Of a stretch of 31,517 nt of DNA, positions 1 through 5,224 are shown in pieces. This stretch comes from an uncultured Collinsella sp. GTDB lineage: Bacteria; Actinomycetota; Coriobacteriia; Coriobacteriales; Coriobacteriaceae. Position 1 is the stretch's first letter. Each line of letters starts with the position of its first letter. A program made the position numbers and the translations under genes. The stretch is taken from positions 1-31,517 of the forward strand of contig UQKL01000021.1 of assembly GCA_900541695.1 (NCBI GenBank), given 5' to 3'. The notes under the pieces are model-generated. The model was not told where the DNA came from. It did no database searches and saw only the letters and a list, made by a program, of their open reading frames with translations.

Positions 1-39
1 CCCCGACCCGCGGTCACGAGCGGGGGCTCCTATCTTTTT
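1..39 (+). terminator. Probable intrinsic terminator cut by the window edge
   Basis: The first five bases CCCCG can pair with CGGGG at 21-25, and the right arm continues into GGGCTCC. The matching left-arm bases would lie outside the window. A T-rich tract (TATCTTTTT) follows directly at 31-39. It would end a plus-strand gene upstream of the window. Only half of the stem is visible, so the call is tentative. Confidence 0.5.
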
Positions 40-100
40 AGTGCCCTCGGATTGGGTCATAGTGTCTGTCGTTGCCATAACATCGGCGTCGCCGTTGTTG

Positions 101-147
101 GCACTTGGGGACGTTCCTTTTCTGCCGGCACCTTGGGACACTCCCAA
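101..147. repeat. Dispersed intergenic repeat, copy 1 (GGGGACGTTCC type)
   Basis: Thirty bases at 101-130, with core TTGGGGACGTTCCTTTTCTG, are identical to 4038-4067. Both copies are followed by a TTGGGACACTCC or TTGGGGACACTCC block (here 133-144). No gene is visible in 40-282 apart from this repeat and the hairpin element at 164-258. The function is unknown. Confidence 0.7.
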
Positions 148-163
148 CGACTACCCGCAAAAT

Positions 164-258
164 GAGCGTGGATAATCTCCCGTTTTTGGCCCCCGTGTGG
201 ACTCAAAGTGGGAGATTATCCACGCTCGTTAGATAAGCGTCCAAAAATCCACGCTCGT
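164..258. repeat. 95-bp hairpin repeat, copy A, behind the Fic gene
   Basis: Perfect 18-bp arms GAGCGTGGATAATCTCCC (164-181) and its complement (210-227) enclose a 28-base loop. A third, direct CCACGCTCGT follows at 249-258. The same 95-bp layout recurs at 1645-1739 with the same loop length. On the minus strand it starts 25 bp after the stop of the Fic gene. It could act as a 3' hairpin, although no clear U-tract follows. It could also be a mobile palindromic element. Confidence 0.85.
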
Positions 259-282
259 TTTAATATGGCTGGGCTGCGGTGC

Positions 283-1455
283 CTATCTAATCGGCTCAGC
301 GTCTTCCCTGAGAATCGAAAGATACTCTTCATACCCGTACTGTCGGTATCTCTGTCTTGACTCGTCGAGTGGACGGAGGATACCCAATTCTTCAAATGAT
401 TTGACGAGCGAGCTCGCGGTGCTCCTACCGATATCGAGTCGGGCAGCGATAAATGCGGTGTCGAGGATGGGATGCTCTTCAAGAAGGCTCAGCAGCCTTT
501 GTCCGTTTGCGGCAGTCCTTCCGAGATTTTCGGTAATAGCTGCCGTCGAACGGTTGTGGAGATCAACAAGACTCTTTAAAGACCCTACCGAGTCCTTCGC
601 ACTCTCAAGAAGACTGGCGCAGAAAAACTCTATCCATTCCTCGTAAGTTCCTCGTTCCCTTACGGATGTGAGTTGTCGGTAGTACTCGCTTCGATTTTTC
701 TTGAACTGGAACGATGGATAGAACAAGCAAGAATGAAGAACGCCATCATTGATGAGCATAAGTGTAATGAGAAGCCTGCCCAGGCGACCATTTCCGTCTA
801 GGAATGGATGGGCAGTTTCAAATTGGTAATGGACGAGCGCCGCCCGCACGATCGGATCCATTTCGACTTGAGGCTCATTGATAAATCGTTCGAGGTCCTG
901 GAGCGTGTTGCTCAAATCTTCAATGTTTGGAGGGACGAACGATGCAGTTGCAATGGTGCAGCCTGAAGGGCCAATCCAGTTTTGTGAGGAGCGCAGCTCG
1001 CCTGGATTCTTCTCCGTTCCGCGCACTCCGTCCAGCAGGACCGCATGAACCTGCCTGAGAAGCCTCGTACACAAGGGCATCTTTTTGAGCAGTTCTACGC
1101 CGCGGTCGACAGCACGGACATAATTCACGACATCTGCGACATCTTTATGATGGAGTTGGGTTTGCGATGGACTAAGTAGGTCGTCAAACGTGCACTGGGT
1201 TCCCTCAATTTGCGAAGAAAGGAGTGCTTCTTTGCGCACATACATTGTCAGATACATGTCGGCGTTGGGAACAAAGTAGAGCATGCCTTCAAGCTCTCCA
1301 AGCTTTCGTGAGCATGTGGAAAGCGTGCGATAGGTTTCCTCAGTGAGGTTTAGCTGCCTCAATGATTGCAAGGGCGTTGGCAAAAACGAATAGTAAGCCA
1401 ATTTCCCCGATAGATTATTGCGGAGCGTTCCCTGGCCGTTCTCCTCGATTTGCAT
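283..1455 (-). CDS. Fic-family protein (putative AMPylator) with C-terminal winged helix
   Basis: The predicted product is about 390 residues. The N-terminal part fits the Fic_N helical domain and contains SSQIEG, which matches the (S/T)xxxE(G/N) inhibitory-helix motif of auto-inhibited Fic proteins. The catalytic Fic motif HPFLDGNGRLGR lies in mid-protein and has all the key residues (H, D/N, G, R), so an active nucleotidyltransferase is expected. The last 70 or so residues (LLSLLEEHPILDTAFIAARLDIGRS... onward) look like a winged helix-turn-helix. I chose the ATG at 1455 because GGAGGG sits five bases upstream. An ATG at 1467 has no good ribosome site. The gene is flanked by two 95-bp hairpin repeats and has a double inverted repeat just upstream (1482-1574), consistent with autoregulation by its own winged helix. 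The target protein is unknown. Confidence 0.9.
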   Translation of the reverse strand: MQIEENGQGTLRNNLSGKLAYYSFLPTPLQSLRQLNLTEETYRTLSTCSRKLGELEGMLYFVPNADMYLTMYVRKEALLSSQIEGTQCTFDDLLSPSQTQLHHKDVADVVNYVRAVDRGVELLKKMPLCTRLLRQVHAVLLDGVRGTEKNPGELRSSQNWIGPSGCTIATASFVPPNIEDLSNTLQDLERFINEPQVEMDPIVRAALVHYQFETAHPFLDGNGRLGRLLITLMLINDGVLHSCLFYPSFQFKKNRSEYYRQLTSVRERGTYEEWIEFFCASLLESAKDSVGSLKSLVDLHNRSTAAITENLGRTAANGQRLLSLLEEHPILDTAFIAARLDIGRSTASSLVKSFEELGILRPLDESRQRYRQYGYEEYLSILREDAEPIR

Positions 1456-1481
1456 CGCGCCCTCCATATCTTTAGTGCCGG

Positions 1482-1574
1482 AAACTCGTTATTAGGCTAA
1501 TCATATCAATTCTAATAACGAGTTTATGGCGAAAATAGTTATTAGAGTCGATTTGAATAATCTAATGACGAGAA
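1482..1574. promoter_or_regulatory. Double inverted-repeat operator upstream of the Fic gene
   Basis: Arms AAACTCGTTATTAG (1482-1495) and CTAATAACGAGTTT (1512-1525) are perfect 14-bp complements with a 16-base spacer. A second, imperfect pair, GTTATTAG (1538-1545) and CTAATGACGAG (1562-1572), again has exactly a 16-base spacer. The two centres are 50 bp apart, about five helical turns. A further degenerate half-site, GTCGTTATTG, lies at 1575-1584. The stretch is AT-rich and starts 27 bp upstream of the Fic start, so it most likely contains the promoter and its operators. The bound protein is inferred to be the Fic winged helix; nothing here proves it. Confidence 0.7.
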
Positions 1575-1644
1575 GTCGTTATTGCTTTGGTGCAAGGTGG
1601 TCGAGTGGTCCCTCGGGCGCAGAGGAAAATGGATCATTCAACAC

Positions 1645-1739
1645 GAGCGTGGATAATCTCCCGGTTTTGGCCTGTGTGCGGGCTCAAAGTGGGAGATTAT
1701 CCACGCTCGTTAGATATGCGTCCGAAAATCCACGCTCGT
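1645..1739. repeat. 95-bp hairpin repeat, copy B, behind the SIS gene
   Basis: The arms are 1645-1662 and 1691-1708, identical to copy A and extendable to 20 bp (1643-1662/1691-1710). The loop is again 28 bases but diverges in sequence, and the extra direct CCACGCTCGT is at 1730-1739. It ends two bases from the stop codon of the SIS-domain gene. Confidence 0.85.
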
Positions 1740-1741
1740 CG

Positions 1742-2305
1742 CTACTTGAGTCCGGGCAGGCGGGTGTAGGGGAACGAGCGCTCCAGGAATTCTGAGCAGT
1801 GGGCGTAGTCTTTGGCGAAGTAGCTGCTGTAAAGCGAATCGAGCACGTATTGCACGGCGATGTGGCTCGCGAACTGCGTGATGCGATGCGTCATGCTCTC
1901 GTGGTCACTCACCGTAAGGTAGGCGGCAAAGCCAGGCTGAATGCGCGCGCAATAAGGCGTGCCGATGACGATGACCGGGACATGCCGACTGCTGAGGATC
2001 GGCAAGATGTTCTTGAGGTTGGGCGCAAGGCCGCTGTAGGAGATGACGATCGCCACATGGTCGGTGCCCGAGGCGAGCGCTGTACGCACCTGGGCCTCGC
2101 CACCGTCGTGGCACGTCGCGCTTTTACCGGCGGAGAGCAAGCGATCGCGGAACATTCCCGCTGGATAGAGGTTGTGCGAGCCTGTGTAGATGTCGACCTG
2201 TCGGGCGTTCGCGATGAGCTTGGCGGCGTGGTCAAGCTGCGTGGGATCGAGCAGCTCCTGCGTTTCGGCCAGCGTGGTCTGGTAGAGCCCCTCCATGCGC
2301 TCCAT
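1742..2305 (-). pseudogene. SIS-domain protein, probable remnant of an RpiR-family regulator
   Basis: The 187-residue ORF carries a sugar-isomerase (SIS) fold: VDIYTGSHN, then IVISYSGLAPNLKNILPIL and VPVIVIGTPY. This is the effector-binding half of RpiR/MurR-type regulators, which bind phosphosugars. The usual N-terminal helix-turn-helix of about 75-80 residues is missing. Just upstream, the same frame reads AEYRLQV after a TAA stop. A neighbouring frame reads SISFASRVDKL, which resembles the end of an RpiR recognition helix. The simplest reading is that the DNA-binding part was lost by deletion and frameshift. It is divergent from a PTS EIIA gene, a common setting for RpiR regulators. A functional stand-alone SIS protein starting at ATG 2305 or 2296 cannot be excluded. 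Confidence 0.6.
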
Positions 2306-2402
2306 AACCTGCAGGCGATACTCAGCTTATCGACCCGCGATGCAAAGGAGATGCTCATCCCAAGAGCGCTACCGGGAAGGGCTTGCGATTCGAGCCCTCA
2401 CC

Positions 2403-2431
2403 TTAGCAATTTGATCATTTGGCACTATAAT
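2403..2431 (+). promoter_or_regulatory. Promoter of the EIIA gene
   Basis: A perfect -10 TATAAT (2426-2431) is preceded by TTAGCA (2403-2408) with a 17-base spacer. The start codon of the EIIA gene follows at 2481 behind a strong AGAGGAG site (2467-2473). Confidence 0.6.
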
Positions 2432-2480
2432 CACCATAGGCATGCGCATAACGTTGCGCTTAATCAAGAGGAGAAAACAT

Positions 2481-3017
2481 ATGGGTCTGTTTGACATGTT
2501 TAAGAAGAAGGCTGAGCCCGCGGCAGCTGCTGCTCCGGCCTCCATCTCTGCTTCTGCTGGCGCCGACGTGCTGTGCTCGCCTGTCAAGGGCAAGGTCATC
2601 AAGATGGCCGACGTGCCCGATCCCGTCTTTGGTGGCGAGGTTCTGGGCAAGGGCTGCGCTGTGTGGCCCGAGGACGACCTGGTCTACGCTCCCTGCGACG
2701 GCAAGGTGACCGTCACCATGGGTCACGCCGTGGGCCTGCAGTCCGATAGCGGCATCGAGGTTCTGGTTCATGTTGGCGTCGATACCGTCAACATGAACGG
2801 CGACGGCTTCGAGGGCTTCGTCAAGGCCGACGACGTCGTGAAGGCTGGCCAGCCCATACTCAAGATCGACCGCGCCAAGATCGCTGCTGCCGGTTACAAG
2901 GACTGCGTCGTCGTGGCCGTGTCCAACACCGCCGAGTTCGCCGACGTCGAGCTCGCCGTCGAGGCCGAGTCTGCCGTCGCCGCCGGTGACGCCATCGTCA
3001 AGGTCGTCCGCAAGTAG
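2481..3017 (+). CDS. PTS EIIA component, glucose type
   Basis: This 178-residue protein is a stand-alone EIIA of the glucose/beta-glucoside superfamily, a cytoplasmic phosphocarrier that passes phosphate from HPr to a sugar-specific EIIB. After a short leader (FDMFKKK) and an Ala-rich linker, the domain begins near residue 27 with VLCSPVKGKVI. Both active-site histidines are visible: GHAVGLQSDSG (structural) and VLVHVGVDTV (phosphorylated). The start is ATG 2481 with AGAGGAG seven bases upstream, rather than the earlier in-frame ATG at 2442. It is monocistronic, bounded by its own promoter and by a terminator at 3043. No EIIB or EIIC is nearby, so it probably serves permeases encoded elsewhere. 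Confidence 0.93.
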   Translation: MGLFDMFKKKAEPAAAAAPASISASAGADVLCSPVKGKVIKMADVPDPVFGGEVLGKGCAVWPEDDLVYAPCDGKVTVTMGHAVGLQSDSGIEVLVHVGVDTVNMNGDGFEGFVKADDVVKAGQPILKIDRAKIAAAGYKDCVVVAVSNTAEFADVELAVEAESAVAAGDAIVKVVRK

Positions 3018-3042
3018 TCTGCGGCAACATAAGGATGTGCAA

Positions 3043-3073
3043 GGGTGGTCGGGTTATCCGGCCACCCTTTTTT
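3043..3073 (+). terminator. Intrinsic terminator after the EIIA gene
   Basis: The stem GGGTGGTCGG / CCGGCCACCC (one G-U pair) has the loop GTTAT and is followed directly by six T residues. It lies 25 bp after the EIIA stop codon. Confidence 0.92.
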
Positions 3074-3250
3074 AATAGGCTAAACAGGTGCATTTTATTG
3101 CAGGGGGCTTGTTTTACGGGCCATTCGCTCGTCAAATTGAGCCGCCTGCGCTTTTGCGACGCAGGGGGTTGGGCCGGGCCGCTAATATGGACTTGCTGTT
3201 ACGACGTGCGCTGCGCAGGGAACGCGGCGCCGCTTGTTTGGAGGAATGTC

Positions 3251-3808
3251 ATGAAAAAGAAGCTGCTGCTTGCGCCTCTGATGGCCGCCCTGGTCGCGTG
3301 CGTGGTTTTGCTTTCCGGCTGCGGAGGGCCTTCGGTGGAAGAGCTCATCACCAACGACCTTACGAGCCAGTTTGACGAGATCAAGAACGGCGGCGATGAT
3401 TTCCTCTCCGGTCTGGAAGAGGCTTCGGGCGACGAGTTTGAGCAACTGGGCATCGATCCCAAGGAGTACGCCAAGAGCTATCTCGAGGGCTTTGATTACA
3501 AGATCGGCGATGTGACGGTCGATGAGGACAAGGGCACTGCGACCGCCGAGGTTACCATCACCTGCAAGTCCATGAACAAGATCGTCGAAGATTTCGCCAC
3601 CCAGTATCAGGAGAAGGTCGCCGCACTCGATACGATGCCTTCCGAGGACGACCTGTACAAGATGGCCGGCCAGGTCATGGTCGACGTGACCAAGGCCGCT
3701 AAGACCAAGGACACCAAGGTCACCTTTAAGTATTCCGCCAACGAGGATAACGAGTGGTCTGCCGACGATTCCGCAACCACCGAGATGATGAATGCGATGA
3801 TGAGCTAG
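3251..3808 (+). CDS. Small secreted lipoprotein of unknown function
   Basis: The 185-residue product starts at ATG 3251 behind GGAGG (3240-3244). The N-terminus MKKKLLLAPLMAALVACVVL with the lipobox LSGC shows a type II signal peptide, so the mature protein is lipid-anchored at Cys24 or so on the outer face of the membrane. The mature part is acidic. It alternates a helical stretch (ELITNDLTSQFDEIKNGGDDF) with a beta-like segment (VTVDEDKGTATAEVTITCK), then a second helix and a final strand (DTKVTFKYSANEDNEW). This layout recalls the small DUF4878/DUF5105-like NTF2-type lipoproteins common in Gram-positives, but the family is not certain. It has no operon partner. A perfect 12-bp hairpin follows the stop. 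Confidence 0.85.
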   Translation: MKKKLLLAPLMAALVACVVLLSGCGGPSVEELITNDLTSQFDEIKNGGDDFLSGLEEASGDEFEQLGIDPKEYAKSYLEGFDYKIGDVTVDEDKGTATAEVTITCKSMNKIVEDFATQYQEKVAALDTMPSEDDLYKMAGQVMVDVTKAAKTKDTKVTFKYSANEDNEWSADDSATTEMMNAMMS

Positions 3809-3811
3809 GGG

Positions 3812-3838
3812 GTTACGCGGTTCTACGAACCGCGTAAC
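3812..3838. terminator. Perfect 12-bp hairpin after the lipoprotein gene
   Basis: GTTACGCGGTTC and GAACCGCGTAAC pair perfectly around the loop TAC, three bases after the stop codon. No U-tract follows, so termination efficiency is uncertain. It is joined by the linker CTCGACGCTGC to the 114-bp palindrome. The same hairpin-linker-palindrome layout occurs after hspR at 31300. Confidence 0.6.
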
Positions 3839-3841
3839 TGC

Positions 3842-3955
3842 TCGACGCTGCAAGCCCGCCAGAGCGGCAATCTGCCTTTCAACTTCGGCGGCATGACCAG
3901 AAGGTCAATGCCGCCTTGTTTCAAGACACCTTGCTCGCTCTGGCGGGCTTTCGCT
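3842..3955. repeat. 114-bp compound palindromic repeat, copy 1
   Basis: The outer arms AAGCCCGCCAGAGCG (3852-3866) and CGCTCTGGCGGGCTT enclose an inner hairpin in which GGCGGCATGACC pairs with GGTCAATGCCGCC around AGAA. A second copy at 31378-31491 has equal length and differs at only a few bases. Two of those differences form a compensatory C:G to T:A change in the inner stem. No ORF here is credible. Confidence 0.88.
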
Positions 3956-4037
3956 GTCGTTGCCAAAACAACGGCGTTCCCTTGGCTGGCTTAAAGTGGC
4001 GCTTGTACCTGTGGCGTTGCCATCGCTGCCGAAGGCG

Positions 4038-4082
4038 GCACTTGGGGACGTTCCTTTTCTGCCGGCAGTTGGGGACACTCCT
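4038..4082. repeat. Dispersed intergenic repeat, copy 2 (GGGGACGTTCC type)
   Basis: Bases 4038-4067 are identical to 101-130, followed by TTGGGGACACTCC. The interval 3956-4145 between the palindromic repeat and the HAD gene holds this repeat and a hairpin at 4092-4128. I see no gene in it. Confidence 0.7.
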
Positions 4083-4091
4083 TGGTGCGGG

Positions 4092-4128
4092 GGGCAGCTA
4101 AAAGAGTCCCGTCCCACATTAGCTGCCC
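4092..4128. terminator. Hairpin at the 3' end of the HAD gene
   Basis: GGGCAGCTAA (4092-4101) and TTAGCTGCCC (4119-4128) are perfect complements with a 17-base loop. The hairpin lies 18 bp beyond the original TAA of the minus-strand HAD gene. There is no clear U-tract, so termination is only a suggestion. Confidence 0.4.
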
Positions 4129-4145
4129 GCGGGAGGGATGAGCGG

Positions 4146-4811
4146 TTACTCGCCCAGCACCAGCGCCGCGAGCTCTGCCTGGCTATCCACCACGTAGTCA
4201 GCGCCGGCGGCTTCCAGCTCTGCGCGGCCGCGGAAGCCCTAGCTGACGCCCGCGCTCTTAAGGCCGGCGTTGTGGCCGGTCAGGATATCGACATTGGAAT
4301 CGCCCACATAGAGCGTGGTTGCCGGATCGGCGCCCAGCTCCTCCATCACATGCAGCGTGACGGGTGCTTCGGGCTTGGGCGGAAACGCATCGACACGGCC
4401 CTGTACCAGCGCAAAGCGCTCGGAACCAAAATACTTCTCGATAAGCGGAGCCGCCGAGACGTGGTCCTTGTTAGTGAGCACGGCAAGCTGCACACCCGCG
4501 GCGCGCAGGCGGTCGAGCATCTCGATCGTGCCGGCATAGGGGGCGGTGTGGTCCTCCTTGTGCTCGCCGTAATAAGCCCTAAACTCGGCAAGCGTCTGCT
4601 CAAAGGCGCGCCCGTCGCCCGCATACTCGGCAGGCATAAAGCGTTCAACCAGCTTGAGCATGCCGTTTCCCACCTTATAGCGGTATTCGTCAACAGCAAA
4701 CGTGGGCCAGCCGTGCATCTCGCAGGTATGGTTGCCGGCGGCCGCCAGGTCCTCGAGCGTGTTGAGGATGGTGCCGTCAAGGTCAAAGATCACGGTGGAA
4801 AAAGCTGCCAT
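4146..4811 (-). pseudogene. HAD phosphatase (phosphoglycolate-phosphatase-like) with in-frame TAG
   Basis: The frame from ATG 4811 to TAA 4146 encodes 221 codons of a haloacid-dehalogenase phosphatase with all four motifs: FDLDGTILNT (I, nucleophile Asp), LAVLTNKD (II), PPKPEA (III, Lys) and YVGDSNVDI (IV). At codon 191 a TAG (4241-4239) follows GLKSAGVS. The frame then continues with GFRGRAELEAAGADYVVDS and ends normally. Family members have SWGFR or VxWGxR at this place, so one G-to-A change (TGG to TAG) explains the stop. The truncated 190-residue product keeps all catalytic motifs but lacks the last strand and helix of the Rossmann core. I chose ATG 4811 (GGGAG upstream) over in-frame ATGs further up. 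It may be a recent pseudogene, a partly active allele, or a sequencing error. Confidence 0.8.
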
Positions 4812-4880
4812 AGGTACGCTCCCATCAAGATGACTCATCAAAACGGCACCCATGATAGCGCGTGCCGTTCCAGTCGGGCA

Positions 4881-5003
4881 TGAGCGGGCCAAATGTCCCT
4901 CGTGGGACTGAGGGGGCCAAAAGTCCCCGTTAAAACGCTTAAATGGCCTCTAACAGGTACATTTGGCCCCCCTCAGCCCCACGGGGGACACTCGGCCCGC
5001 TCA
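4881..5003. repeat. 121-123-bp palindromic repeat, copy 1, upstream of the C69 peptidase
   Basis: The outer arms are TGAGCGGGCC (4881-4890) and GGCCCGCTCA (4994-5003). The inner arms CGTGGGACTGAGGGGGCC and GGCCCCCCTCAGCCCCACG are nearly complementary. The loop contains GTTAAAACGCTTAAATGG. A closely similar copy lies at 7457-7577, so the pair brackets the peptidase gene. The rest of the gap, 5004-5224, is AT-richer and probably carries the peptidase promoter, but I cannot fix its boxes. Confidence 0.85.
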
Positions 5004-5224
5004 ATCTTGCGCACGGGGCTTATCGGCCTGTTCAACCCTGCGGGGAATGCCGCCTGCCAGATGCAAACGACCGGTCACGGGTTGTTACGAGTGCCGTGTC
5101 CATACTTCCTTAACACATAAGATAAGCTGATAACTGCATATTCAATCCGATTTACCCAGCTAAAGTGTTCTCATTACGCATATTGTTGGTGGGTAGTTCG
5201 GGCTCCGTGTGGAGGGGAGAACGT

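Noticed and set aside
3035..3250. Longer N-terminus for the lipoprotein
   Set aside because: The extension overlaps the EIIA terminator, and the lipoprotein signal peptide begins at ATG 3251 with its own GGAGG.
4239..4241. Recoding of the TAG in the HAD gene (pyrrolysine or programmed readthrough)
   Set aside because: The position is a conserved Trp in the family and no recoding element is seen; a simple nonsense change is more likely.
4893..5120. Short frames in the 121-123-bp repeats (also 7456-7683) sharing GLRGPKVPVKTLKW
   Set aside because: The shared peptide comes only from the repeat sequence; there is no ribosome site and the DNA is palindromic.
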